DNA of 64,000 nt from Mycoplana azooxidifex (GTDB taxonomy: Bacteria > Pseudomonadota > Alphaproteobacteria > Rhizobiales > Rhizobiaceae). This document shows, piece by piece, positions 44,410 through 56,979 of the stretch; the stretch's first letter is position 1, and each line of letters starts with the position of its first letter. The notes beneath the pieces were generated by a model that saw only the letters and a list, made by a program, of their open reading frames with translations, was not told where the DNA came from and ran no database searches. The position numbers and the translations under genes are program-made. The stretch spans positions 1 through 64,000 of the forward strand of contig NZ_JACIEE010000008.1 of assembly GCF_014196765.1 (NCBI RefSeq). Reading direction: 5' to 3'.

Positions 44410-45987
44410 ATGTCCAAGCAAATTTCCCTCCGCCCTTCGCTCAAGACGGTTCTGAAGACCTCCACCGTCGCGGGTCTGGCAGCGCTCATGCTTTCGACCG
44501 GCATTCCCGCGCAGGTCGTGCAGTCCTTCGCCGAGCCGGTGAAGGTCACCGCGCCGCAGGTTGCGAGCTTCGGCGACGTCGTCGACGCCGTATCCCCGGC
44601 TGTCGTCTCCGTCCGCGTCCAGTCCGACGTCAAGCCGGTCTCCGACGAGGGTGACGGCAACAGCTTCAACTTCAATTTCGGCGGCCGCGGCTTCGACGAT
44701 CTGCCGGACGATCATCCGCTCAAGCGCTTCTTCCGTGAATTCGGCGGCGGCCAGGACGGCCCGCGCGCCGACCGCGGCCCGCACCGCTTCGGTGACCGCG
44801 ACGGCAAGCGCAAGGGTCACATGCGCCCGACCTCGCAGGGCTCCGGCTTCATCATCTCCGAGGACGGCTACATCGTCACCAACAACCACGTCGTCGATGA
44901 CGGCGCTGCCTTCACCATCGTGCTCAACGACGGTTCCGAGGTCGACGCCAAGCTGGTCGGCAAGGACAGCCGCACCGATCTGGCCGTGCTGAAGATCGAC
45001 AACAAGGAGAACCGCAAGTTCACCTATGTCAGCTTTGCCGACGACAGCAAGGTCCGCGTCGGTGACTGGGTCGTCGCCGTCGGCAACCCGTTCGGCCTCG
45101 GCGGCACGGTCACGGCCGGCATCATTTCCGCCCGCGGCCGCGACATCGGCTCTGGTCCTTATGACGACTACCTGCAGATCGACGCTGCCGTGAACCGCGG
45201 CAACTCGGGCGGTCCGGCCTTCAACCTCGACGGCCAGGTCGTTGGCATCAACACGGCGATCTTCTCGCCTTCCGGCGGCAATGTCGGCATCGCGTTCGCG
45301 ATCCCCGCTTCCGTCGCCAAGGACGTCGTCGCCGACCTGATGAAGGACGGCAAGGTCGAGCGCGGCTGGCTCGGCGTGCAGATCCAGCCGGTGACCAAGG
45401 ACATCGCCGAATCGCTGGGGCTGGCCGAGGCGCAGGGCGCGCTGGTGGTCGAGCCGCAGGCCGGCTCGCCGGGCGAGAAGGCCGGCATCAAGAAGGGTGA
45501 CGTGATCACCGCACTTGACGGCGACCCGATTAAGGACCCCCGCGACCTCGCAAAGCGCGTCGCCCTGATCGCGCCGGGCACCGAGACTGAGTTCTCGGTG
45601 TGGCGCAACGGCAAGTCCGAGACCGTCAAGGTTGAGATCGCCAAGCTCGAGGCCGACCAGCAGGCTTCGGCCTCGCCGGACCAGGCAACGCCGGACGAGC
45701 CGCAGTCGAGCGAGGAGGAGCTCGCCGACCTCGGCATCGCCGTCAGCCCGTCCGATGACGGCAACGGCGTCACCGTCGCCGCCGTCGATCCGGACTCCGA
45801 TGCGAGCGACCGCGGCCTGAAGGAAGGCGACCGCATCACCTCGGTGAACAACAAGGAAATCAAGTCGGCTGAGGACATCACCAAGGTTATCGACCAGGCC
45901 CGCAAGGACGGCCGCTCCAAGGCGCTGTTCCAGGTCGAGACCGATGGTGGCAGCCGCTTCGTTGCCCTGCCGATCGACCAGGGCTGA
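44410..45987 (+). CDS. degP: Periplasmic serine protease DegP/HtrA (Do family)
   Basis: 525 residues from the ATG at 44410, AAAAGG upstream. Signal peptide at about 1-37 (VAGLAALMLSTGIPAQ). The catalytic triad is intact: His in TNNHVVDD near 160, Asp in RTDLAVLK near 190, Ser in NRGNSGGPAFN near 267. Two PDZ domains follow (GWLGVQIQPV; ADLGIAVSPS). An Asp/Gly/Phe-rich linker near 85-130 (FNFNFGGRGFDD) is typical of rhizobial DegP1. It degrades or refolds damaged envelope proteins. Followed by a two-component system, as in related genomes. Confidence 0.93.
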   Translation: MSKQISLRPSLKTVLKTSTVAGLAALMLSTGIPAQVVQSFAEPVKVTAPQVASFGDVVDAVSPAVVSVRVQSDVKPVSDEGDGNSFNFNFGGRGFDDLPDDHPLKRFFREFGGGQDGPRADRGPHRFGDRDGKRKGHMRPTSQGSGFIISEDGYIVTNNHVVDDGAAFTIVLNDGSEVDAKLVGKDSRTDLAVLKIDNKENRKFTYVSFADDSKVRVGDWVVAVGNPFGLGGTVTAGIISARGRDIGSGPYDDYLQIDAAVNRGNSGGPAFNLDGQVVGINTAIFSPSGGNVGIAFAIPASVAKDVVADLMKDGKVERGWLGVQIQPVTKDIAESLGLAEAQGALVVEPQAGSPGEKAGIKKGDVITALDGDPIKDPRDLAKRVALIAPGTETEFSVWRNGKSETVKVEIAKLEADQQASASPDQATPDEPQSSEEELADLGIAVSPSDDGNGVTVAAVDPDSDASDRGLKEGDRITSVNNKEIKSAEDITKVIDQARKDGRSKALFQVETDGGSRFVALPIDQG

Positions 45988-46007
45988 CCCGCACAGCTCG
46001 ATCCGGT

Positions 46008-46037
46008 GCGCCGCGGAATCGCAAGGTTTCGCGGCGC
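46008..46037. terminator. Hairpin after degP
   Basis: GCGCCGCG and CGCGGCGC form a perfect 8-bp GC stem with a 14-base loop, 21 bp after the degP stop. There is little T-tract, so it may be a terminator or an attenuating structure before the response-regulator gene. Confidence 0.4.
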
Positions 46038-46107
46038 TTGCGTATCGGGACATGTCACCTTCGGGGCGGTCTGTTCAAGCGCGCGCCAACACGTGTAAGG
46101 TTCATCC

Positions 46108-46791
46108 ATGAAGATACTGATTGTAGAAGACGATCTGGATGCCGCCGCCTACCTGACCAAGGCGTTTCGCGAGGCCGGCATCGTCTCGGACCATGCCAGC
46201 GACGGCGACAGCGGCCTCTTTCTGGCGACGGAAAACACCTACGACGTGCTGATCGTCGATCGCATGCTGCCGCGCCGCGACGGCCTGTCGCTGATTTCCG
46301 AACTGCGGGCGAAGGCCATCCACACGCCAGCCCTGATCCTGTCGGCGCTCGGCCAGGTCGACGACCGGGTGACGGGCCTGCGCGCCGGCGGAGACGACTA
46401 CCTGCCCAAGCCCTATGCCTTCAGCGAGCTTCTGGCCCGTGTCGAGGTGCTCGGCCGCCGCAAGGGCTCGCCCGACCAGGACATGACCTATCGCGTCGGC
46501 GACCTCGAACTCGACCGGCTGGCGCATGTCGTGCGCCGCGGCGGCAAGGAGATCCTGCTCCAGCCGCGCGAGTTCCGCCTGCTGGAATACCTGATGAAGA
46601 ACGCAGGCCAGGTGGTGACGCGCACCATGCTGCTGGAGAACGTCTGGGACTATCACTTCGATCCGCAGACCAACGTGATTGACGTGCACGTGTCGCGGCT
46701 GCGCTCGAAGATCGAGAAGGACTTCGACCAGCCGCTGCTGCGTACGGTGCGCGGCGCCGGCTACATGATCAAGGACGAGGTTTCCGCCTGA
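46108..46791 (+). CDS. OmpR-family response regulator
   Basis: 227 residues. Receiver domain with acidic pair VEDDLD, phospho-acceptor Asp in LIVDRMLPRRDG near 51, and Lys in GDDYLPKPYAF near 102; winged-helix output with PREFRLLEYLMKN and HVSRLRSKIEKD. It sits directly before its kinase (one base between stop and start) and after degP, so it may respond to envelope stress. The regulon is not visible. Confidence 0.85.
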   Translation: MKILIVEDDLDAAAYLTKAFREAGIVSDHASDGDSGLFLATENTYDVLIVDRMLPRRDGLSLISELRAKAIHTPALILSALGQVDDRVTGLRAGGDDYLPKPYAFSELLARVEVLGRRKGSPDQDMTYRVGDLELDRLAHVVRRGGKEILLQPREFRLLEYLMKNAGQVVTRTMLLENVWDYHFDPQTNVIDVHVSRLRSKIEKDFDQPLLRTVRGAGYMIKDEVSA

Positions 46792-46792
46792 C

Positions 46793-48229
46793 ATGGCTGC
46801 GCCCAGGATGGCCTCAGGGGTGAAAGCGCTGTTTCGCACGACGGCGGTCCGCCTCTCGGCGCTGTACCTGCTGCTGTTTGCCGCTTGCGCCGCCTTTCTC
46901 GTCTTCTACGTGACATCCATGTCGCAGGGGCTGCTGCGCGACCAGATCCGGGAGACGGTGGCGCAGGAGGCTTCCGAGATTGAGCAGGTCTTTACCCGCG
47001 GCGGCATGAACGGGCTCTTGCGGGCGCTGGAGCGCCGCGCCCGCCAGCCGGGCGCCAACCTCTACATCATCGCCAGCCCCGCCGGCGAGATCCTGGCCGG
47101 CAACGTGCTGTCGCTGCAGCCGGGCGTGCTCGACCAGGAGGGCTGGACCACGGCGCCGTTCCGCTACGAGCGCTACGGCGACGAGGGCAAGTCGGAACGT
47201 CACGCGGCACTGGCCGAGGTCTTCCTGCTTCCCAACAGCCTCAAGATCCTGGTCGGCCGCGATCTCGGCGATCCTGAGAATTTCCGCGGGCTCGTGCGCC
47301 AGTCGCTGGTCGTGGCGCTCGGCATCATGGGCATCGGGGCGCTGGCGATCTGGTACCTGATCGGGCGCAATGCGCTGCGCCGCATGGACCGCATGTCGGG
47401 GGCGAGCCAGCGCATCATGGATGGCGACCTGACGCAGCGCCTGCCGGTCGGCGGTTCCGGCGACGAGTTCGACCGGCTGTCGGAATCGCTGAACGCCATG
47501 CTCGGCCGCATCGAGAAGCTCAACGAGGGGCTGAGGCAGGTCTCCGACAACATCGCCCACGACCTGAAGACGCCGCTGACGCGGCTGCGCAACAAGGCGG
47601 AAGCTGCCCTTGCCGGCAAGACGGAGCCGGCGGAGTTCCGCGAATCCCTGTCGGAGATCATCGCCGAATCCGACCAGCTGATCCGCACCTTCAATGCGCT
47701 CCTGATGATCTCCCGCGTCGAGGCGGGCTCTGCGGTCGCCGAGATGGGTCCGGTCGACCTGACGCAGATCGTCGCCGACTGCGTCGAGCTCTACGAGCCG
47801 GCGGCCGAGGATGCCGGGCTTTCGGTGAAGTCCGAGATCGCGCCCGACATCCAGATCATTGGCAACCGGGAGCTGATCGGACAGGCGCTCGGCAACCTGC
47901 TCGACAATGCGATCAAATATGCGGAAGGGGCGTCCGAGGGGCGCATCGTCGTGCGCCTGGCGCGCGAGGGCGAGACGGCGCTGCTGTCGGTGGCCGACAA
48001 CGGCCCCGGCATTCCCGCCGAGCATCGCGCAGACGCGCTCAAGCGCTTCGTCCGCCTCGACAAGAGCCGCAGCAAGCCGGGCACGGGCCTCGGCCTGTCG
48101 CTGGTCGAGGCGGTAATGGAGGTGCATCACGGCACGCTCAAGCTGAGCGCCACCGCCGACGAGAAGGGGATGGAGCACGGGCTGACGGCGACGATGTGCT
48201 TTCCCGCAAGCGCGGTCGGCAAGGCCTGA
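46793..48229 (+). CDS. HAMP sensor histidine kinase
   Basis: 478 residues. Membrane segments at about 20-42 (LYLLLFAACAAFLVFYV) and 175-195 (VVALGIMGIGALAIWYLIG), periplasmic sensor loop between, then HAMP (GASQRIMDGDLTQRLP), histidine box NIAHDLKTPLTRLRN near 258, and ATPase motifs NLLDNAIKYAEG, DNGPGIP, GTGLGLSL. It pairs with the response regulator whose gene ends one base before. Confidence 0.88.
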   Translation: MAAPRMASGVKALFRTTAVRLSALYLLLFAACAAFLVFYVTSMSQGLLRDQIRETVAQEASEIEQVFTRGGMNGLLRALERRARQPGANLYIIASPAGEILAGNVLSLQPGVLDQEGWTTAPFRYERYGDEGKSERHAALAEVFLLPNSLKILVGRDLGDPENFRGLVRQSLVVALGIMGIGALAIWYLIGRNALRRMDRMSGASQRIMDGDLTQRLPVGGSGDEFDRLSESLNAMLGRIEKLNEGLRQVSDNIAHDLKTPLTRLRNKAEAALAGKTEPAEFRESLSEIIAESDQLIRTFNALLMISRVEAGSAVAEMGPVDLTQIVADCVELYEPAAEDAGLSVKSEIAPDIQIIGNRELIGQALGNLLDNAIKYAEGASEGRIVVRLAREGETALLSVADNGPGIPAEHRADALKRFVRLDKSRSKPGTGLGLSLVEAVMEVHHGTLKLSATADEKGMEHGLTATMCFPASAVGKA

Positions 48230-48389
48230 CGCGACCCGTTCTGCCATCGCGGCGGCCACGTTCCTCACCGCATTTTGCACTGGCATTGCGCTGGCATCGG
48301 TTTTCCCGAAGCGATCGGCCTGCTAGAGCAGGATCCGCGTCGACCACGGCTTGTGGCCGGAACGGATGCGCGTCGGGGAGGCGATGACG

Positions 48390-51341
48390 ATGAGAGAGAC
48401 GGTGCGACTGAGCGAGATGGAGACCTGCCCGATCCGGCCGCTGAGCCAGACGGAGGTCAAGTCCGTCCTCTCCGACCTGAAGGATATCGCCCGCGGGCAG
48501 CCGGATGTCGCAGCCCTTCTCGGCACAGAGGGCGCGCTGAAGGACTTCGTCGTCGCAGCACTTTCGCTGTCCCCCTATCTTCGCGATATCGCCCGCGTAT
48601 CGCCGGACCTGCTGGCAAACGCGATCGGCGGGCCGCTCCTGCCGCAGCTTGAGCGGGTCATCGCCGAAGTGCGGCGCGCCTGGGATCCCGCAATCCACGA
48701 GGACGCCTCCGAGGCGGCGGTGATGGCGCGGCTGCGCCAGGCCAAGCGCAAGCTGTCGTTCCTGACCGCGCTGGCCGACCTCGCCCGGCTGATCGACGGG
48801 CGCCAGACCACCGCCTTCCTCAGCGAATTCGCCGAAGCCGCCGTCTGCGCGGCGATCGACCATCTGCTCCTTGCCGGGCAGTCGGCCGGCAAGCTGAAGC
48901 TCAAGGACGCCACCCGGCCGGGGGAGGGCTCGGGCGTGATCGTGCTCGGCATGGGCAAGCTCGGAGCGGGCGAACTCAACTATTCGTCGGACATCGACCT
49001 CGTCGTCTTCTTCGACCCGCAGGCCGGGATCGCTCTGGACGCGAGCGAGGCGACGGAGACCTTCGCCCGGCTGGTGCGCCGACTGATCCGGATCATGCAG
49101 GAGCGGACCGCCGACGGCTACGTGTTCCGCACCGACCTGAGGCTCAGGCCCGATCCGGGCGCGACACCGCTGGCGATCTCCGTCGACAGCGCGCTGCTCT
49201 ACTATGAGAGCCGCGGCCAGAACTGGGAGCGCGCCGCCTTCATCAAGGCCAAGGCCGTGGCAGGCGATATTCCCGCCGGTGACGGCTTCCTGCGTGAACT
49301 CGTCCCCTTCGTCTTCCGCAAGTACCTCGACTATGCGGCGATCGCCGATATCCACTCGATCAAGCGCCAGATCCACGTGCACAAGGGGCATGGCGAGATC
49401 GCCGTGAAGGGGCACAACATCAAGCTCGGCCGCGGCGGCATCCGCGAGATCGAATTCTTCGTCCAGACCCAGCAGCTGATCGCCGGTGGCCGGATGCCGG
49501 CGCTGCGGCTGCGCGCCACCGAGCCGATGCTGCAGGAACTCGTCCGCGCCGGCTGGATCGACGAGACGACCTGCAACGAACTGACAGCGGCCTACTGGTT
49601 CCTGCGCGACATCGAGCACCGGATCCAGATGGTGCGCGACGAGCAGACGCACCTGCTGCCGGAGACCGAGTCCGAACTGAGGCGGATCGCCTTCATGATG
49701 GGCTTTGCCGATACGGCCGAGTTTTCCGCAGCACTGGTCGAGGTACTCAAAACGGTGGAGCGACGCTACGGCGCGCTGTTCGAGCAGGAGGCCAAGCTTT
49801 CGACGGAGGGCGGGAACCTCGTCTTCACCGGCCAGCGCGACGATCCGGACACGCTGGAGACGCTGCGCAAGCTCGGCTACCAGCGGCCGGAGGCGATCTC
49901 GCAGACGATCCGCACCTGGCACTACGGCCGCTACCGCGCCACGCAATCGGTGGAGGCGCGCGAGCGGCTGACGGAACTGACGCCGGAACTCCTGAAGGTG
50001 TTCGGCGAGAGCAAGCGCGCCGACGAGGCGCTGCTGCGCTTCGACCAGTTCATCTCCGGCCTGCCGGCGGGCATCCAGCTGTTCTCGCTGCTCGGCAACA
50101 ATCCGCGGCTGCTCTCGCTGATCGTCAACATCATGTCGTCCGCGCCGCGGCTGGCCGAGATCATCGCCGGCCGGCCGCACGTCTTCGACGGCATGCTGGA
50201 CCCGCGGCTTCTGGCCGAACTACCGACCCGCAGCCACCTCGCCGAGCGCATCGAGGGCTTTCTCGCCGGCGCAAGCCACTACGAGGACGTGCTGGACCGA
50301 TTGCGCATCATCGCCGCCGAGCAGCGCTTCCTGATCGGCATCCGGCTTCTGACCGGATCGATCGGCGGCGCCCAGGCCGGGCGCGCCCTGACCCATGTCG
50401 CCGACCTGATCATCGAAGCGGCACTGGGCGCAGTGAAGCGCGAGATCGAGGCGGCGCACGGGACGTTTCCGGGCGGGCGCGTGGCGATCCTCGGCATGGG
50501 CAAGCTCGGCAGCTTCGAGCTGACCGCCGGCTCGGACGTCGACCTGATCCTGCTCTACGACTATGACGGCGCGGCCTCGGTGGAATCGAATGGTTCCCGG
50601 CCGCTCGACGCGACGCGATACTTTGCCCGCATGACGCAGCGGCTGATCGCCGCCCTGTCCGCGCCGACCGCGGAAGGGGTGCTCTACGAGGTGGACATGC
50701 GGCTTCGCCCCTCCGGCAACAAGGGGCCGGTCGCCACGCGCATCACCTCGTTTGCGAAGTACCAGCAGGAGGAGGCCTGGACGTGGGAGCACATGGCGCT
50801 CACCCGCGCCCGCGTCGTCTGCGGCGACGAGAACCTTGCGGCAGAAACCCGCGCCACCATCGCCACCGTGCTCGACCGGACCTGCGACGTCGCCGTGATC
50901 GCGAAGGATGTCGCCGAGATGCGGTCCCTGATCGACAAGGAGAAGCCGCCGCGCGACATCTGGGACCTGAAGCTCATTCCCGGCGGTCTGATCGACATCG
51001 AGTTCATCGCGCAGTTCCTGGCGCTGGTGGCGCCGGCGCGAGGCGTGGCCCTGCCGGAGCAGGCGCTGCCGACCGCGGACGCGCTTTCGGTCGTCGCACG
51101 CGGGCAGATGGACGAAAACGACCTCGACACGGTCCAGCAGGCGTTGCGGATCTATTCCGAGATCTCCCAGATCGTGCGGCTGTGCATCGACGGGCCGTTC
51201 GACCCGAAGGAGGCGCCGGCCGGGCTGGTCGATCTCGTCTGCCGCGCGGGCGACTGCCCGGACCTGAAGACGCTGGAGGCGGAGCTGAAGCGGCTTTCTA
51301 AGGCCGTGCGGCGCATCTTCCAGGCCACCGTCGCGATCTGA
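48390..51341 (+). CDS. glnE: Bifunctional glutamine synthetase adenylyltransferase/deadenylase GlnE
   Basis: 983 residues from the ATG at 48390, chosen because GGGGAGG lies eight bases before it; in-frame starts at 48351 (GTG), 48366 and 48384 exist. Two nucleotidyltransferase domains are present, with metal motifs SSDIDLVVFFD near 205-215 (removal of AMP) and GSDVDLILLYD near 710-720 (addition of AMP). Helical linkers separate them. GlnE adjusts glutamine synthetase activity to nitrogen status under control of PII proteins. Full length for the family. Confidence 0.93.
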   Translation: MRETVRLSEMETCPIRPLSQTEVKSVLSDLKDIARGQPDVAALLGTEGALKDFVVAALSLSPYLRDIARVSPDLLANAIGGPLLPQLERVIAEVRRAWDPAIHEDASEAAVMARLRQAKRKLSFLTALADLARLIDGRQTTAFLSEFAEAAVCAAIDHLLLAGQSAGKLKLKDATRPGEGSGVIVLGMGKLGAGELNYSSDIDLVVFFDPQAGIALDASEATETFARLVRRLIRIMQERTADGYVFRTDLRLRPDPGATPLAISVDSALLYYESRGQNWERAAFIKAKAVAGDIPAGDGFLRELVPFVFRKYLDYAAIADIHSIKRQIHVHKGHGEIAVKGHNIKLGRGGIREIEFFVQTQQLIAGGRMPALRLRATEPMLQELVRAGWIDETTCNELTAAYWFLRDIEHRIQMVRDEQTHLLPETESELRRIAFMMGFADTAEFSAALVEVLKTVERRYGALFEQEAKLSTEGGNLVFTGQRDDPDTLETLRKLGYQRPEAISQTIRTWHYGRYRATQSVEARERLTELTPELLKVFGESKRADEALLRFDQFISGLPAGIQLFSLLGNNPRLLSLIVNIMSSAPRLAEIIAGRPHVFDGMLDPRLLAELPTRSHLAERIEGFLAGASHYEDVLDRLRIIAAEQRFLIGIRLLTGSIGGAQAGRALTHVADLIIEAALGAVKREIEAAHGTFPGGRVAILGMGKLGSFELTAGSDVDLILLYDYDGAASVESNGSRPLDATRYFARMTQRLIAALSAPTAEGVLYEVDMRLRPSGNKGPVATRITSFAKYQQEEAWTWEHMALTRARVVCGDENLAAETRATIATVLDRTCDVAVIAKDVAEMRSLIDKEKPPRDIWDLKLIPGGLIDIEFIAQFLALVAPARGVALPEQALPTADALSVVARGQMDENDLDTVQQALRIYSEISQIVRLCIDGPFDPKEAPAGLVDLVCRAGDCPDLKTLEAELKRLSKAVRRIFQATVAI

Positions 51342-51369
51342 TTTTGGGCGCCGTCGCATCTGGCTGAAG

Positions 51370-51500
51370 ACCCCTCCCCACCCTCCCCACAAGGGGGAGG
51401 GCTTAACCCGGCCGCGCTGTCGAGGTTCCATTCGGGCAGACGGGCACCGCAAGTCTTCTCCCCCCTTGTGGGGGAGATGGCCGGCAGGCCAGAGGGGGTT
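51370..51500. repeat. Rhizobial palindromic repeat between glnE and the PAS kinase
   Basis: Two hairpins (CCCTCCCC...GGGGGAGGG near 51381-51401; TCTCCCCCCTTGTGGGGGAGA near 51456-51477) lie between an outer ACCCCTCCCC and AGAGGGGGT. The element fills the space between two convergent genes and resembles the repeat inside ccmH in plan, with different core sequence. Its hairpins could also end transcription from both sides. Confidence 0.7.
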
Positions 51501-51536
51501 TGCGACAGGTGATTGGGCCGGGGCGCTTCCGGCGCG

Positions 51537-53885
<2,349 letters not shown>

Positions 53886-54062
53886 GTCCAATATCCTGTT
53901 TCTTCTGGTGATTCGAAAACGCCGCGTCCGAATCTAAGCTAATGAATCATTCGCGATTCGCCTTGTCCAGAGGAAAAGGTAACGACTTCTTAACCAGTTC
54001 TCATCGTTGGAAAATTGTAGTCCGGCGACGTAGCGCCGCCGGAAGGGAAAAAGGCCGCGTTC

Positions 54063-56711
54063 TCAGCCGTTCAGCATTCGCTCGACGATGTCGGAGACGT
54101 CCGCCGAAAGCTTTTCCGCCCCGGCGATGCGCCGCAACGCGTTGAGCGCATGCTCGGCGCGAACCTCTTCCAGGGCGCGCCAGGAGCGCATGGAGGTGAG
54201 GATGCGCGCGGCGAGCTGCGGGTTCTTCGGATCGATCTCGAGGATCTGCGAGGCGAGGAAGCGATAGCCCTCGCCATCGGGACGGTTGAACCCGGTCGGG
54301 TTGGAGAAGGCGAAGGTGCCGACCAGCGCCCGCACCCGGTTCGGGTTGCTGCCGTTGAAAAGCGGGCTTTCCATCAGCCGCTCGACGCGGGCGAGCGCGC
54401 CGCTGCCGGGGATCGTCGCCTGGATCGCGAACCACTTGTCGATCACCAGCGGGTTTTCGGCGAAGCGGGCGCGGAAGCTCTCGAGCGCCGCTTCGGTCTC
54501 CGGCGCCTCGGGGAAGCGGTGGGCGAGGACGGTCAGCGCCGCGCTCAGGTCCGTCATGTTGTCGGCTGTGGCGAAGGCCTTTGCGGCGCGCTCAGGCGTA
54601 CCTTCGGCAATGGCGAGGTAGCCGAGGGCTGCGTTGCGCAGCGTCCGCTTGCCGGCGCTTGCAGCGTCCGGGGTGAAGCTGCCCCTGGTGTGGTTGCGGT
54701 CGAACAGCGCTGCGAACAGCGCCGCACCCTGGTGGGCGACGACCGAGAGGACGGCCTCGCGCCCGGCGCGGATCGCATCGGGATCGTTGTTGCTGCCATG
54801 CTCGCGGGCGACGTCCGCCTCGCTCGGCAGCGCCAGGATCTGGGCGCGGAAGGCGGGCTCCAGCGTCTCGTCGCCGGCAACCGCGATCAACGTCTCTGCC
54901 AGCAGCGGATCGACGGTGATCTCGCCGCCGTCGCGGGCCTTGCGCGCGGCTTCGACAAGGTTCGGCAGCGCGATGTCGCTGAACGCCTGCCAGCGGGCGA
55001 ACAGGTCGGCATCGTGGCGGGCGATGTGGGCGAGATCGGCCGGCGCCTGCTCGAAATGCACGTTGACCGGCGCGGAGAAGCCGCGGTTGAGCGTGACCAC
55101 GGGGCGGCCGGCGATGCCCGAAAATGTGACGACCTGGTTGCGCCTGGTGAGGTGCAGCACGTCGCCGGTGACCTCGGCGCCCTCGATCGCAGTCGGCTTC
55201 GCCTCGGTTCCGTCGGGAAGAAGCAGGCCGAAGCGCAGCGGAATGTGCATCGGCTCCTTGGCGGACTGGCCCGGCGTCGGCGGCACCAGTTGCTCGAAGG
55301 AGAGCGTGAAGACCCCCTTGGGCTGGTCGAAGGCGCTGGAGACGGAGACGAGCGGCGTGCCGGCCTGGTGGTACCAGAGCGAGAACTGCGTCAGGTCGCG
55401 CCCGCTCGCATCCTCGAAGCACTTGACGAAATCCTCGATCGTCGCCGCTTCGCCGTCGTGGCGCTCGAAATAGAGGTCCATGCCGGCCTTGAAGAGCTGC
55501 GGCCCGAGGATGGTCGCGATCATCCGCGTCACCTCGGAGCCCTTCTCGTAGACGGTCGTGGTGTAGAAGTTGTTGATTTCGCGGTACTTGGTCGGGCGGA
55601 CAGGATGGGCGAGGGGGCCTGCGTCCTCCGGGAACTGCTCCGACTTCAGGTGGCGCACTTCGGCGATGCGCTTGACCGCGCGCGAACGCTGGTCGGCGGA
55701 AAATTCGTGGTCGCGATAGACGGTCAGGCCTTCCTTCAGGCATAGCTGGAACCAGTCGCGGCAGGTGATGCGGTTGCCGGTCCAGTTGTGGAAATACTCG
55801 TGGGCGATGATCGCCTCGATATTGGCGTAGTCGGCGTCGGTCGCGATCTCGGGATCGGCCAGAACGTACTTGTCGTTGAAGACGTTCAGCCCCTTGTTCT
55901 CCATCGCGCCCATGTTGAAATCGGAGACGGCGACGATCATGAAGATGTCGAGGTCGTATTCGCGGCCGAAAACCTCCTCGTCCCACTTCATCGAGCGCTT
56001 GAGCGCATCCATGGCGTAGCCGACGCGCGCTTCCTTGCCGTGCTCGACATAGATCTTCAGCGCCACCTCGCGGCCGGACATGGTGGTGAACGTGTCCTCG
56101 ACGACGCCGAGGTCGCCGGCGACGAGCGCGAACAGATAGCTGGGCTTCGGGTGCGGGTCGAACCAGGCGGCGAAGGCGCGGCCTTCGTCATAGCCGCCGC
56201 CGCCGAGGAAATTGCCGTTCGACAGCAGGACCGGGTTGGCGGCCTTGTCGGCGATGATGGTGATCGTGTAGGGCGCCAGCACGTCCGGGCGGTCGGGGAA
56301 GTAGGTGATGCGGCGGAAACCTTCCGCCTCGCACTGAGTGCAGTAGATGCCGTTGGTGCGGTAGAGGCCCATCAACTGGGTGTTGGCCTCCGGGTTGATG
56401 AAGGTGGTGATCGTGATCTCGAACGGCGTCTGCGCCGGCAGGTCGCGGATCGTCAGGCTCTCGGGGGTTGCGTCGTACTGGCTGGCGGGGATTTCCCCCT
56501 GGTCGAAGAGAAGGCCGGAAAGTGAAAGTTCGTCGCCGTCGAGCACGAGCGGAGCGCCCGGATCGGCTCCCTCCCGGCGATGGAAGATCAGGCGGGCGTC
56601 GACCTTGGTGTTGGTCGGGTCGAGTTCGAAGGTCAGGTCGACGCGTTCTAGAACGAAATCGGTCGGGCGGTAATCTGCCAGATGGATGATCCGGCCGTTC
56701 TCAGTGCGCAT
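54063..56711 (-). CDS. pepN: Aminopeptidase N
   Basis: 882 residues, normal for proteobacterial PepN (M1 family). The exopeptidase motif GAMENKG near 258 and zinc site HEYFHNWTGNRITCRDWF with the third ligand in KEGLTVYRDHEF near 292-330 are intact. It removes N-terminal residues in the last steps of cytosolic protein breakdown. Starts ATG at 56711. Transcribed alone. Confidence 0.95.
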   Translation of the reverse strand: MRTENGRIIHLADYRPTDFVLERVDLTFELDPTNTKVDARLIFHRREGADPGAPLVLDGDELSLSGLLFDQGEIPASQYDATPESLTIRDLPAQTPFEITITTFINPEANTQLMGLYRTNGIYCTQCEAEGFRRITYFPDRPDVLAPYTITIIADKAANPVLLSNGNFLGGGGYDEGRAFAAWFDPHPKPSYLFALVAGDLGVVEDTFTTMSGREVALKIYVEHGKEARVGYAMDALKRSMKWDEEVFGREYDLDIFMIVAVSDFNMGAMENKGLNVFNDKYVLADPEIATDADYANIEAIIAHEYFHNWTGNRITCRDWFQLCLKEGLTVYRDHEFSADQRSRAVKRIAEVRHLKSEQFPEDAGPLAHPVRPTKYREINNFYTTTVYEKGSEVTRMIATILGPQLFKAGMDLYFERHDGEAATIEDFVKCFEDASGRDLTQFSLWYHQAGTPLVSVSSAFDQPKGVFTLSFEQLVPPTPGQSAKEPMHIPLRFGLLLPDGTEAKPTAIEGAEVTGDVLHLTRRNQVVTFSGIAGRPVVTLNRGFSAPVNVHFEQAPADLAHIARHDADLFARWQAFSDIALPNLVEAARKARDGGEITVDPLLAETLIAVAGDETLEPAFRAQILALPSEADVAREHGSNNDPDAIRAGREAVLSVVAHQGAALFAALFDRNHTRGSFTPDAASAGKRTLRNAALGYLAIAEGTPERAAKAFATADNMTDLSAALTVLAHRFPEAPETEAALESFRARFAENPLVIDKWFAIQATIPGSGALARVERLMESPLFNGSNPNRVRALVGTFAFSNPTGFNRPDGEGYRFLASQILEIDPKNPQLAARILTSMRSWRALEEVRAEHALNALRRIAGAEKLSADVSDIVERMLNG

Positions 56712-56979
56712 GTTCGGTCCTGCTCGTGTCCTTCGCCTCTTGTCGTTTTAGAGGAACCAGCCAAGAGGGGAAAGGACGATTGGTCTTCGGCTGGTCCCTT
56801 CATATTCGTGCGGGCTTAACATCTCATTGCCGGATGCCCCGCCCGCATGACTTTATGCAATTGACGGCTGTCATCGATGCAGGGAGTGTGCCGAAGGTTG
56901 CCGCGGCTGGCAAGCTGCCAGCAGGGGGCGGCCGGCCGCAGGCCGGATCGGTCGGGCGGTGGAGGCGAGGGCGGATGCC

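Noticed and set aside
44311-46053. Long minus-strand frame over degP
   Set aside because: The product is a Val/Asp/Ala-rich shadow of the DegP codons; the plus strand has the full protease motifs.
48138-50180. Long minus-strand frame over glnE
   Set aside because: Shadow of GC-rich codons; GlnE metal motifs are clear on the plus strand.
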